Translations under genes and position numbers: made by a program
The notes under the pieces: model-generated
The model's input: only the letters and a program-made list of their open reading frames with translations
Told to the model about the DNA's origin: nothing
Databases searched by the model: none
Shown: one piece after another, positions 53,328 to 60,937 of the stretch
Layout: each line of letters begins with the position of its first letter
Numbering within the stretch: the stretch's first letter is position 1
DNA from: CAWJMD01 sp963845675
GTDB taxonomy: Bacteria > Actinomycetota > Actinomycetes > Actinomycetales > CAWJMD01
Direction: 5' to 3'
DNA: 64,000 nucleotides
Assembly (NCBI GenBank): GCA_963845675.1
Contig: CAWJSX010000001.1
Span: 1,240,001 to 1,304,000 of the forward strand

Positions 53328-53333
53328 TAGAAT
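53328..53333 (+). promoter_or_regulatory. Likely -10 of the DUF4126-cruF-glycosyltransferase unit
   Basis: TAGAAT, about 28 nt before the DUF4126 ATG, which is preceded by GGAAGGAGGGGG. The -35 is weak. Confidence 0.45.
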
Positions 53334-53361
53334 CGAGGCCGGCGGAAGGAGGGGGACCGAG

Positions 53362-53976
53362 ATGGAGCTTCTCCCGTGGGTCTTCACCTCGGGGTGGGCC
53401 AGCGGCATCAACGCCTACCTCGTCGTGCTCATCCTCGGCGGGGCGGACCGCTTCTTCCAGCTGGCCCAGATCCCGGACGCGCTGGCGCGCACCGACGTGC
53501 TCGTGGTGGCCCTCGTCCTCTTCCTCGTCGACGCGGTGGCGGACAAGGTCCCCTACCTGGACTCGACCTGGGACGCCATCCACACCGCCATCCGGCCCGC
53601 GATCGGAGCGGCCCTCGGCGCGCTGATCGCGGGCGACGCGGGGAACCTGGAGCAGGCGGTCGCCGCCACGGCGGGCGGGGTGACGGCACTGGCCAGCCAC
53701 GCCGTCAAGGCCGGTCTGCGCGCTGCCGTCAACACCTCACCGGAGCCGGCGAGCAACGTCGTGGTCAGCACCAGTGAGGACGTGGCCGTCGCGTCGGTCG
53801 TGTCGCTGGCCATCTTCGCCCCGTGGGTGGCGGCCGGCATCGCCGCCGTCCTGCTGTTCGTGGGGATGACCGTCGTGATCGTGCTGATGCGACACATCCT
53901 CGCCTGGCGGCGCAGTCGCCGTGACCGTGCGGGAGACCGGGGCGACCGCGCGTTCGGCGACGTGCCGACGCCGTGA
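53362..53976 (+). CDS. DUF4126 family membrane protein
   Basis: 204 residues. FTSGWASGINAYLVVLILGGADRF (near 9-32) and FLVDAVADKVPYLDSTWDAIHTAIRPAIGAALGAL are typical of DUF4126. Three to four membrane helices, including VASVVSLAIFAPWVAAGIAAVLLFVGMTVVIVLM, and a basic, acidic-mixed tail. Function unknown. Its stop overlaps the cruF start (GTGA), so it is made together with the carotenoid hydratase. Confidence 0.85.
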   Translation: MELLPWVFTSGWASGINAYLVVLILGGADRFFQLAQIPDALARTDVLVVALVLFLVDAVADKVPYLDSTWDAIHTAIRPAIGAALGALIAGDAGNLEQAVAATAGGVTALASHAVKAGLRAAVNTSPEPASNVVVSTSEDVAVASVVSLAIFAPWVAAGIAAVLLFVGMTVVIVLMRHILAWRRSRRDRAGDRGDRAFGDVPTP

Positions 53977-54791
53977 CGATCGTCAGACCCCAGGGGGCGG
54001 GCCGGGCCGCGCGGACCCCGGTGGAACCGGGACGTGCGGCCCGCTCGGCGCCGCTGGCGCTGGCCGCGTCCGCCGTTCTGGCGCAGGTCGCCTACCCGCT
54101 CACTCCGGACGCGGCCCTTCCGGCGCTGACCGTGACCACGGTGCTGCTGTTCGCCGCCGCCTCGATCACGCACGCGCTCGTGTGGCGAGGTCTCCGGGCG
54201 GTCTACGCGCTGCTCGCGGTGGGGGTCCTGAGCCTGGTGGCCGAGGCCGTGGGGGTGGCCACCGGCTTCCCCTTCGGGGAGTACTCCTACGCCGGCACGC
54301 TCGGCTGGCAGCCGCTCGGTGTGCCGGTCGTGGTCGCTCTGGCCTGGGTGATGATGGCCTATCCCACGCTGCTCGCGGCCCGGGCGGCGTTCGGACGCCG
54401 CCCCGTCCTCGTCGTGCCCGCCGCGGCACTCGGGCTGGTGGGCTGGGACCTCTACCTCGACCCGCAGATGGTCGACGCGGGGCACTGGGTGTGGGCCCAC
54501 CCGGACCCGCACCTGCCGGGCATGGAGGGCATCCCCCTGACCAACCTGGCGGGGTGGGTGCTCGTCGCCCTGCTCGTGCAGGGCCTGCTGAACCGGCTGC
54601 TCCCGTCGAGCCGGACGGGTGTCGCGGAGCGGGTCGCCGCCCCCGCGCTGCTGCTCGCCTGGACGTGGCTGGGCTCGGCGCTGGCGCACGGCGTCTTCTG
54701 GGGGCGGCCTGGCGTGGCCGTCTGGGGGCTGGTCACGATGGCGCCGCTGGTCGCGCCGGCACTCCGTGCCTGGTGGCGCGGGCGCGCGTGA
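53973..54791 (+). CDS. cruF: Carotenoid 1,2-hydratase, CruF family (DUF422)
   Basis: 272 residues with about seven membrane helices. AEAVGVATGFPFGEYSYAGTLGWQPLGVPVVVALAWVMMAYP (near 90-131) and GWDLYLDPQMVDAGHWVWA followed by GIPLTNLAGWVLV are CruF/DUF422 signatures, with conserved acidic and His residues in the membrane. Characterised CruF enzymes hydrate the psi end group of acyclic or monocyclic carotenoids (C-1',2'). It overlaps the upstream DUF4126 stop (GTGA) and the downstream glycosyltransferase start (GTGA). CruF-family C50 hydratases are also known, but no C50 elongase is visible here. Confidence 0.88.
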   Translation: MTIVRPQGAGRAARTPVEPGRAARSAPLALAASAVLAQVAYPLTPDAALPALTVTTVLLFAAASITHALVWRGLRAVYALLAVGVLSLVAEAVGVATGFPFGEYSYAGTLGWQPLGVPVVVALAWVMMAYPTLLAARAAFGRRPVLVVPAAALGLVGWDLYLDPQMVDAGHWVWAHPDPHLPGMEGIPLTNLAGWVLVALLVQGLLNRLLPSSRTGVAERVAAPALLLAWTWLGSALAHGVFWGRPGVAVWGLVTMAPLVAPALRAWWRGRA

Positions 54792-55900
54792 TCCGCCCCG
54801 CCGCACGGCTCCTCACCGGAGCCGGTTCCTCACTCGCCCTGGCTCTGACCGTCCACGCGGCCGTGAACCTGGCGCTGCTGCGCCGACCGCTCGGCGATCC
54901 CCCGGATGTCGGCGAGGCGGTCAGCGTGCTGGTCCCGGCCCGCGACGAGGCCCACCAGCTGGGCGGGTTGCTGGACGACCTGAGCGCCCAGACGGGGGTG
55001 CGTGACCTCGAGGTCATCGTGCTGGACGACGGCAGCAGCGACGGCACCGGCGACCTGGCCCGACGGCACGCCGCCCGTGACAGCCGGTTCCGGGTGGTGG
55101 ACGGCACGCCTCCTCCCGCGGGGGCGCTGGGCAAGCCGTCCGCGTGCGCCCGGCTCGCCGACCACGCGCGCGGCACGGTGCTGGTCTTCGTCGACGCCGA
55201 CGTGCGCCTCGCCCGGCACGCCGTGGCCGCGACCGTCGACCTGCTGCGCCGCCATCGGCTGGACCTGGTCAGCCCCTACCCGCGCCAGGAGGCCGTCGGG
55301 CCCCTGGAGCGGCTCGTCCAGCCGCTGCTGCAGTGGTCCTGGGCGAGCACGCTGCCGCTGCGGTGGGCCGAACGGTCGCCGCGGCCCTCGCTGGTGGCCG
55401 CGAACGGACAGCTGCTCGCGGTGGACACCGCGACGTACCGGCGAGCCGGTGGCCACCGAGGGGTGGCCGACCAGGTGATCGACGACATCGCCCTCCTCCG
55501 CGCGGTCAAGGGAGTGGGTGGACGAGGGGGCGTCGCGGACGGGACCGACATCGCCGTGTGCCGGATGTACCGGACCTCACGGGAGCTGGTGGACGGCTAC
55601 AGCAAGTCGCTGTGGTCGGCAACGGGCTCGCCCGCCGCCGCGCGGGGGGTCGGTGCGGCGTTGGCCCTCGCGTACCTGCTGCCGCCCGCCGCGGCGGTCC
55701 TCGGCTCGCGCTCAGGTCTCGTCGGCTACGTGGCCGGCGTGGTCGGCCGGGTGCTCGTCGGACGTCGCACCGGTGCCCGCGTGGTGCCGGACGCCGCGGC
55801 GCACCCGGTCTCGGTCGCCGCCCTGATCTGGCTCGGCGTGCGGTCATGGCGCGGGCACCGGCGGGGCACCCTCACCTGGAAGGGCCGCAGCCTTCCCTGA
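54788..55900 (+). CDS. Family 2 glycosyltransferase (CruG/CrtQ-like)
   Basis: 370 residues. N-terminal helix, then GT2 fold: VSVLVPARDEAHQLGGLLDDL (near 41-61), VIVLDDGSSDGTGDLA, VLVFVDADVRLARHA (DxD-type), ANGQLLAVDTATYRRAGG and VADQVIDDIALLRAVK. C-terminal membrane helices (VGAALALAYLLPPAAAVLG) anchor it. It is coupled to cruF (GTGA). In other bacteria CruG/CrtQ/CrtX-type enzymes glycosylate the hydroxyl made by CruF. That role is a good inference from context. Confidence 0.85.
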   Translation: MIRPAARLLTGAGSSLALALTVHAAVNLALLRRPLGDPPDVGEAVSVLVPARDEAHQLGGLLDDLSAQTGVRDLEVIVLDDGSSDGTGDLARRHAARDSRFRVVDGTPPPAGALGKPSACARLADHARGTVLVFVDADVRLARHAVAATVDLLRRHRLDLVSPYPRQEAVGPLERLVQPLLQWSWASTLPLRWAERSPRPSLVAANGQLLAVDTATYRRAGGHRGVADQVIDDIALLRAVKGVGGRGGVADGTDIAVCRMYRTSRELVDGYSKSLWSATGSPAAARGVGAALALAYLLPPAAAVLGSRSGLVGYVAGVVGRVLVGRRTGARVVPDAAAHPVSVAALIWLGVRSWRGHRRGTLTWKGRSLP

Positions 55901-55912
55901 ACCGCGCCCACC

Positions 55913-55918
55913 TAGGCT
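55913..55918 (+). promoter_or_regulatory. -10 hexamer for the second crtI-family gene (leaderless)
   Basis: TAGGCT, then GTGGGC, then GTG 55925. It decides between two closely spaced GTG codons (55919 and 55925) in favour of the second. Confidence 0.55.
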
Positions 55919-55924
55919 GTGGGC

Positions 55925-57460
55925 GTGGCGCGCGTCGTGGTCGTGGGGGCGGGGCTCGGCGGGCTCAGCGCCGCCGTCCGGCTGGCTGCTGCTCGGCACG
56001 ACGTCGTGGTCTGCGAGCAGGCCGACACCGTCGGGGGCAAGGCCGGGCGCTGGAGCCGCGACGGCTTCACGATCGACACCGGCCCGAGCCTGCTGACGCT
56101 CCCCGCGGTGTACCGCGACCTCTTCGCCACGACCGGCACCCCCCTCGAGGACGAGGTCGAGCTGCTCCCGGTGGACCCGGTCTGCCGCTACCGCTTCGCG
56201 GACGGCACCGAGCTGAGCATGCCGAACGCGTCCCGGGCGGCCATCCGCTCCGAGCTCGACGCGGTCCTCGGCCCCGGAGCCGGTGACCAGTGGCTCGGCC
56301 TGCTGCGACGCGGTGGCGAGATCTGGGACGTGACCCGCGAGCCCTTCCTGACGCGGCCCCTGACCGGGCCGCGGGCCGCCCTCGGCCTGGCGCGCCGGGC
56401 CGGTGTCGACGGGATGCGGACGATCGCGCCGCTCACGACGCTCAGGCAGCTCGGGCAGGCCGAGCTGGAGCACCCCCACCTGCGGACCCTCCTCGACCGC
56501 TACGCGACCTACTCCGGCTCGGACCCGCGGCGGGCGCCGGCAGCGCTGGCGTCCATCCCGTACGTCGAGCAGGCCTTCGGTGCCTGGACGATCCGCGGCG
56601 GCCTGTACGAGCTGGTGACCGCCGTCGCCGCGCGGGCGGAGCGGCTCGGAGCCGAGATCCGCACCGGCACAGCCGTCACGCGCGTGCTGACCGACGGGCG
56701 CCGCGCCACCGGTGTCGAGCTGGCGGACGACACCGTGCTGGACGCCGACGTCGTGGTGTGCGCCGCCGACGCCACCCACCTGTACCGCGACCTGCTGGCG
56801 GACGCCCCCGGACTCGACGGACGACGGCGTCGAGCCCTCACCGACCCCCGGGCCGACGCCTCCTTCTCGGGCTTCGTCCTCCTGCTGGGCCTCGACGGCG
56901 GCAAGGGGCCGACGGGGCTCGGTCACCACACCGTGCTGTTCGGCGGCAACTACGACGACGAGTTCGACGCGGTGTTCGGCACCGGGGCCCACCAGGGACG
57001 CCCTCGGCCCGTCGACGACCCGACGGTCTACCTCAGCGCACCCGACGACCCGAGCACGCGGCCCCACGACGACAGCGAGGCGGTCTTCGTCCTCGTCAAC
57101 GCGCCGCGGCACCGTCCGGACGACCTGCGGTTCGGGATCGACTGGGACGCGACCGGTGCGGCGGGAGCGTACGGGGACCACGTGCTGTCCCTGCTGGCGT
57201 CGCGGGGTCTCGACCTGCGGGCACGGATCCGGGTGCGGGACCACCTGACCCCCGCCGACCTCGAGCGCCGGACGGGCAGCCCGGGCGGCGCGCTGTACGG
57301 CCTGGCCGGGCACGGGGTGCGCGGGTCCTTCCGGCGACCGACGAACGCCTCCCCCGTCCAGGGGCTCTACCTGGTCGGCGGATCGACCCACCCCGGCGGC
57401 GGCATCCCGTTGGTGGGGATCTCGGCGGAGATCGTCGCGGGACTCGTCGGCCCCGCCTGA
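55925..57460 (+). CDS. CrtI-family carotenoid oxidoreductase (CrtD-like)
   Basis: 511 residues. FAD motif RVVVVGAGLGGLSAAVRLAAARHDVVVCE (3-31), then VGGKAGRWSRDGFTIDTGPSLLTLP, and the C-terminal GLYLVGGSTHPGGGIPLVGISAEIVAGL. All are CrtI-type. The C-terminal block differs from the dedicated phytoene desaturase at 60934, and the gene lies beside cruF. It is therefore more likely an end-group desaturase such as CrtD (hydroxycarotenoid 3,4-desaturase). The exact reaction cannot be read from sequence. It converges on the CDP-alcohol phosphatidyltransferase with 4 nt between stops. Confidence 0.83.
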   Translation: MARVVVVGAGLGGLSAAVRLAAARHDVVVCEQADTVGGKAGRWSRDGFTIDTGPSLLTLPAVYRDLFATTGTPLEDEVELLPVDPVCRYRFADGTELSMPNASRAAIRSELDAVLGPGAGDQWLGLLRRGGEIWDVTREPFLTRPLTGPRAALGLARRAGVDGMRTIAPLTTLRQLGQAELEHPHLRTLLDRYATYSGSDPRRAPAALASIPYVEQAFGAWTIRGGLYELVTAVAARAERLGAEIRTGTAVTRVLTDGRRATGVELADDTVLDADVVVCAADATHLYRDLLADAPGLDGRRRRALTDPRADASFSGFVLLLGLDGGKGPTGLGHHTVLFGGNYDDEFDAVFGTGAHQGRPRPVDDPTVYLSAPDDPSTRPHDDSEAVFVLVNAPRHRPDDLRFGIDWDATGAAGAYGDHVLSLLASRGLDLRARIRVRDHLTPADLERRTGSPGGALYGLAGHGVRGSFRRPTNASPVQGLYLVGGSTHPGGGIPLVGISAEIVAGLVGPA

Positions 57461-57464
57461 CCCC

Positions 57465-58148
57465 CTAGTCGCGGCGACGGGCGACGAGCAGCTGGCCGAG
57501 GGCCACGACGCCGGCGACCAGGAGAGCTCCGGCTCCCGCGGCCGCCCAGAGCTCCGGGTCCAGCCACCCCTGCGAGCCCGCGAGCGCCGCCGTCGCCAGG
57601 GCGAACATCGCGGTCACGGCGACCCGGGTCGGCCTCTCCCCCACGGTCACCACGACCACGTCCGCGCGTCCGTGGCGACGGGTGCGGTGCCGCACCACCT
57701 CGACCATCCACCCGGCCGCCACCCCCGCGACGGCCAGCCACCACGGCGCGCCGAGCAGCCACAGGGCGGCGCCGAAGCACGCCTCCCCGAGGCGGTCGGA
57801 CGCCTCGTCGAGCCGCGCACCACGGGCCGTCACCCGGCCGGTGCGCACCGCCACCGCGCCGTCGAGCCCGTCCAGGAGGGCCGACAGGCCGACGAGGGCC
57901 GCGACCGCCACGCCGCGTCGGGGGCCGTCGCCGGCCGCGGCCACCACCGCCGAGACCGCGACGAGGAGCCCGACCCCGGTGACCACGTCGGGCGGCACGC
58001 GGGCGGCGGCCAGCGGACGGGCGAGAACGTCGACCAGGCGCAGCCAGCCCCCGACCAGCCCCGTGTCCGGGTCGATGCCGGGGTGCAGGCGTGACCACTC
58101 GTCCAGGCGGCGACGGCGGTCGGGCGGCTGCGTCAGGACAGCTCCCAC
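57465..58148 (-). CDS. CDP-alcohol phosphatidyltransferase family protein
   Basis: 227 residues, several membrane helices. The catalytic signature is present in full spacing (DG-AV-A-V-8 residues-G-ARL-D-EAS-D within about 92-117), preceded by LDGLD. The Arg of the usual D-G-x2-A-R is Val here. All four Asp are kept, so activity is likely. The enzyme class transfers a phosphoalcohol from CDP-lipid to an alcohol; the substrate is unknown. The GTG overlaps the end of the SIMPL gene by 16 nt. Confidence 0.83.
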   Translation of the reverse strand: MGAVLTQPPDRRRRLDEWSRLHPGIDPDTGLVGGWLRLVDVLARPLAAARVPPDVVTGVGLLVAVSAVVAAAGDGPRRGVAVAALVGLSALLDGLDGAVAVRTGRVTARGARLDEASDRLGEACFGAALWLLGAPWWLAVAGVAAGWMVEVVRHRTRRHGRADVVVVTVGERPTRVAVTAMFALATAALAGSQGWLDPELWAAAGAGALLVAGVVALGQLLVARRRD

Positions 58149-58786
58149 CGGACGGTGACGGCGACGGCCACCTCCACCGAGCCGGGTTCGAGCGTGGAGC
58201 CGAGCTCTGACATGGCGCGCACGGTGCCCATCGGGCGAGGGCCGGCGGGGAGGTCCTCGGTCACCTCGAGCACCCGACCCAGGTCGCCCCCGACCTCGGC
58301 GGCATGCGCCACGGCACGGTGTCGCGCGTCCTGCCAGGCCTGTTCCCGGGCCCGGTCCCGCAGGGCGGTGGTGTCGGCGACGGCGAACTCGACGTGCTGG
58401 ACCGCGAGGTCGTCACCGCCCGCCTCCAGCACCGCGGTCAGCACGGAGCCGAGGGCGTCCCGCGACCCCACGCGGACGAGAAGGCCGTGACCGGCGCGGA
58501 AACCGTTGCGGCGCTGGGTGTTGCGTCCGGTGCGTGGATCCACCTCCCAGGTCTCGTCCGTCGTCAGCGAGAGGTCGACGCTGTCCGCCACCGTCCCCCC
58601 GACCGGGGTCCCGGCGAGCGCGTCCCGCACGCGGCGTACGCAGTCGTCGGTGGCCGCGACCGCGTCGGACGCCGTCGCGCGCACGGCGTGGGCCGCCACG
58701 TGCAACCTGACCACGTCGGCCTCGGCGGCCGCCGACCCCGCGCCCGTCACGGTGACGGTGCGGACGTCGGGCCGCCCGACGGTCAC
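58133..58786 (-). CDS. SIMPL (DUF541) domain protein
   Basis: 217 residues. VRTVTVTGAGSAAAEADVVRLHVAAHAVRATASDAVAATD (N-terminal block), NGFRAGHGLLVRVGSRDALGSVLTAVLEAGGDDLAVQHVEFAVAD and ELGSTLEPGSVEVAVAVTVRWEL are typical of SIMPL/DUF541. There is no clear signal peptide, unlike most members, so it may be cytoplasmic. The GTG overlaps the metF stop (GTGA). Function unknown. Confidence 0.82.
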   Translation of the reverse strand: MTVGRPDVRTVTVTGAGSAAAEADVVRLHVAAHAVRATASDAVAATDDCVRRVRDALAGTPVGGTVADSVDLSLTTDETWEVDPRTGRNTQRRNGFRAGHGLLVRVGSRDALGSVLTAVLEAGGDDLAVQHVEFAVADTTALRDRAREQAWQDARHRAVAHAAEVGGDLGRVLEVTEDLPAGPRPMGTVRAMSELGSTLEPGSVEVAVAVTVRWELS

Positions 58787-59730
58787 GGACGGGCTGAGGC
58801 GGCGACGCCCCGGTCGGCGTGCAGTCCCAGCGTCCGGTAGATCTCGAGCGTCGCGGTCGAGCGATTCAGCGTGTAGAAGTGCAGGCCGGGCGCGCCCTCG
58901 TCGAGGAGCCGTGCCGCCAGCTCGGTCGTGGACGCCATCCCGATCCGGCGGACCTCGTCCGCGTCCGAGGCCGACCGCAGCCGCTCGGCCAGGTCGTCCG
59001 GGAGCCCCTGCCCGTTGAGCTGGCGGAACCGCTCGATCTGGCCGAGGTTCGTCACCGGCATCAGGCCCGGCAGGATCGGCATGTCGCAGCCGAGGGCGAC
59101 GACCATGTCGCGCAGGCGGAAGTAGTCGTCGGCGTCGAAGAAGAACTGGGTGACCGCGAACTCGGCCCCGGCGCGTGCCTTCTCCACGAGCACCCGCGCG
59201 TCGTGGGCGAGGTCCGGCGACTCGGGGTGCTTCTCCGGGAACGCCGCGACGCCGATGCAGAACTCGCCCAGCCCGCGGATCATCGAGACGAGCTGGTCGG
59301 CGCGGTCGAGGCCGTCGGGGTGGGGCACGAAGGTGCCGCCCGGGTTGCCCGGCGGGTCACCGCGGAGGGCGAGGACGTTGCGCACGCCTCCGTCGGCGTA
59401 GGCGCCCACCACCTGCCGCAGCTCGTCGCGTGTCGCCGCCACGCACGTGAGGTGGGCGACCGGGGTGAGCGTCGTCTCCTCCGCGATGCGGCGCGTGACG
59501 CGCACGGTGCGGTCGCGGGTGGACCCTCCCGCGCCGTACGTGACCGACACGAACGTGGGTGCGAGTCCCTCGAGGCGGCGGATGGCCGCCCACAGCTGCG
59601 CCTCCGCTTCGGCGTCACGGGGCGGCGAGAACTCGAACGAGTACGAACGCTCACCCCGCGCGATCAGCTCGCTGACGGTCGGCGGCGCACCGGCGGTCCC
59701 GTTGAGGTGGGACGGCAGTCCAAGGGCCAT
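58783..59730 (-). CDS. metF: Methylenetetrahydrofolate reductase MetF
   Basis: 315 residues. SYSFEFSPPRDAEAEAQLW (near 28-46), FVSVTYGAGGSTRDRTV (with the Glu/Asp and Gly loop of the flavin site), VLALRGDPPG, EFAVTQFFFDADDYFRL and LPGLMPVTNLGQIERF. It supplies 5-methyl-THF for methionine. ATG 59730 is preceded at 6 nt by TACCCT, supporting this start over the longer frame. It is divergent from crtE, as metF-like and polyprenyl synthase genes are in mycobacteria. Confidence 0.95.
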   Translation of the reverse strand: MALGLPSHLNGTAGAPPTVSELIARGERSYSFEFSPPRDAEAEAQLWAAIRRLEGLAPTFVSVTYGAGGSTRDRTVRVTRRIAEETTLTPVAHLTCVAATRDELRQVVGAYADGGVRNVLALRGDPPGNPGGTFVPHPDGLDRADQLVSMIRGLGEFCIGVAAFPEKHPESPDLAHDARVLVEKARAGAEFAVTQFFFDADDYFRLRDMVVALGCDMPILPGLMPVTNLGQIERFRQLNGQGLPDDLAERLRSASDADEVRRIGMASTTELAARLLDEGAPGLHFYTLNRSTATLEIYRTLGLHADRGVAASARP

Positions 59731-59736
59731 GTGCCC

Positions 59737-59742
59737 AGGGTA
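59737..59742 (-). promoter_or_regulatory. -10 hexamer for leaderless metF
   Basis: TACCCT, then GGGCAC, then the metF ATG. Confidence 0.6.
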
Positions 59743-59774
59743 GGCGGGCACTCCGGCGCGCGGAGGGACAACCA

Positions 59775-59790
59775 ACCACTGGACAATGGT
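59775..59790. promoter_or_regulatory. Imperfect palindrome between metF and crtE
   Basis: ACCACTGGACAATGGT, 12 of 16 positions symmetric (ACCA-TG half-sites), with GGACAA repeated just upstream (59766-59771). It lies 65-80 nt before the crtE ATG, where no TANNNT element can be found on the plus strand. It may be an operator or part of an alternative-sigma promoter. Confidence 0.35.
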
Positions 59791-59854
59791 GCATCCGGAC
59801 GGACCTGCCCCACCGAAACCCCGGTGACGCACCCGTCGACGAACTGGAGGCCGG

Positions 59855-60937
59855 ATGGACCACTCGTCCCCGCTGGACGCCGAGAACCTGCGTGACCGGG
59901 TGCAGGCGGTGCTCGACGAGGCGATGGGACGGCACGCCGCCGTCCTCAGCGAGGTCGACGCGAGCACGGTCCCGCTGGCCGAGGCCGTGGTCGAGCTCAT
60001 CGCCGGGGGCAAGCGTCTGCGGCCGGCCTTCTGCTACTGGGGCTGGCGGGGCGCGGGCGGCGAGGACGACGACCGGGCGGTGCGGGCCGCCTCGGCCCTC
60101 GAGCTGTTCCACGCGGCCGCCCTGCTGCACGACGACCTCATCGACTCGTCCGACACACGGCGGGGGAACCCGTCCGCCCACGTGCGCTTCACCGGCCTGC
60201 ACGAGGGCGAGGGCTGGGACGGCGACGCCGAGCGGTTCGGGATGGCGGCAGCAGTCCTCGCGGGCGACCTCTGCCTCACGTGGAGCGCCGAGCTGCTCGC
60301 GCAGGCGAGCGCCGACCTGCCGCACGAGCGGCGGGAGGCCGGACGCGCCGTGTGGGACCAGATGGCGACGCAGCTGATGGCGGGCCAGTACCTCGACGTG
60401 CTGACGCAGGCCCGCCCGATGGGCGACGACGCGGTGCAGCGGGCGCGTCAGGTGATCCGCTTCAAGACCGTCCGGTACACGGTCGAGCACCCCATGCTGC
60501 TGGGCGGGCACCTCGCCGGCGCCTCCACCGACCTGCTCGCCGGGTACAGCCGGTACGCGGTCCCGCTGGGTGAGGCGTTCCAGCTGCGCGACGACGTCCT
60601 CGGGGTCTTCGGGGACCCCGAGCTGACCGGCAAGCCCTGCCTGGACGACCTGCGGGAGGGCAAGCGCACGGTGCTCCTGGCGCTCACCCACCAGCGGGCG
60701 GACGCCGACCAGCGCCGTGACCTGGACGCCCTGGTCGGGCTCCCCGACCTCGACACGTCGGGTGTCGAACGCGTCCGCGAGGTGATGGTCGCCACCGGCG
60801 CCCTCGAGGAGGTCGAGGCGATGATCGACGAGCTCGTCGACCACTCCCACAAGGCCCTGGAGGGCGCGGGTGTGGCACCACCGGCCGACGACGTCCTCGC
60901 GTCGCTGGTCCACTCGTCCACGCGACGTCAGGCATGA
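59855..60937 (+). CDS. crtE: Geranylgeranyl diphosphate synthase CrtE (polyprenyl synthetase)
   Basis: 360 residues. First Asp-rich motif AALLHDDLIDSSDTRRG (near 89-105) and second LRDDVLGVFGD (near 246), with GGKRLRP near 50. It makes C20-PP for phytoene synthesis. ATG follows GGAGG. The stop overlaps the crtI start (ATGA). The orthologous position in mycobacteria holds idsA2 next to a metF-like gene, so this may also serve other isoprenoids. Confidence 0.92.
   Translation: MDHSSPLDAENLRDRVQAVLDEAMGRHAAVLSEVDASTVPLAEAVVELIAGGKRLRPAFCYWGWRGAGGEDDDRAVRAASALELFHAAALLHDDLIDSSDTRRGNPSAHVRFTGLHEGEGWDGDAERFGMAAAVLAGDLCLTWSAELLAQASADLPHERREAGRAVWDQMATQLMAGQYLDVLTQARPMGDDAVQRARQVIRFKTVRYTVEHPMLLGGHLAGASTDLLAGYSRYAVPLGEAFQLRDDVLGVFGDPELTGKPCLDDLREGKRTVLLALTHQRADADQRRDLDALVGLPDLDTSGVERVREVMVATGALEEVEAMIDELVDHSHKALEGAGVAPPADDVLASLVHSSTRRQA

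Noticed and set aside
55919..55924. GTG 55919 as start of the second crtI-family gene
   Set aside because: It lies directly against the TAGGCT hexamer, leaving no room for a start point; GTG 55925 has the usual 6-nt spacing.
57465..58148. Phosphatidylglycerophosphate or phosphatidylinositol synthase as a specific call
   Set aside because: Only the general CDP-alcohol signature is visible, with one substitution, and the neighbours give no substrate clue.
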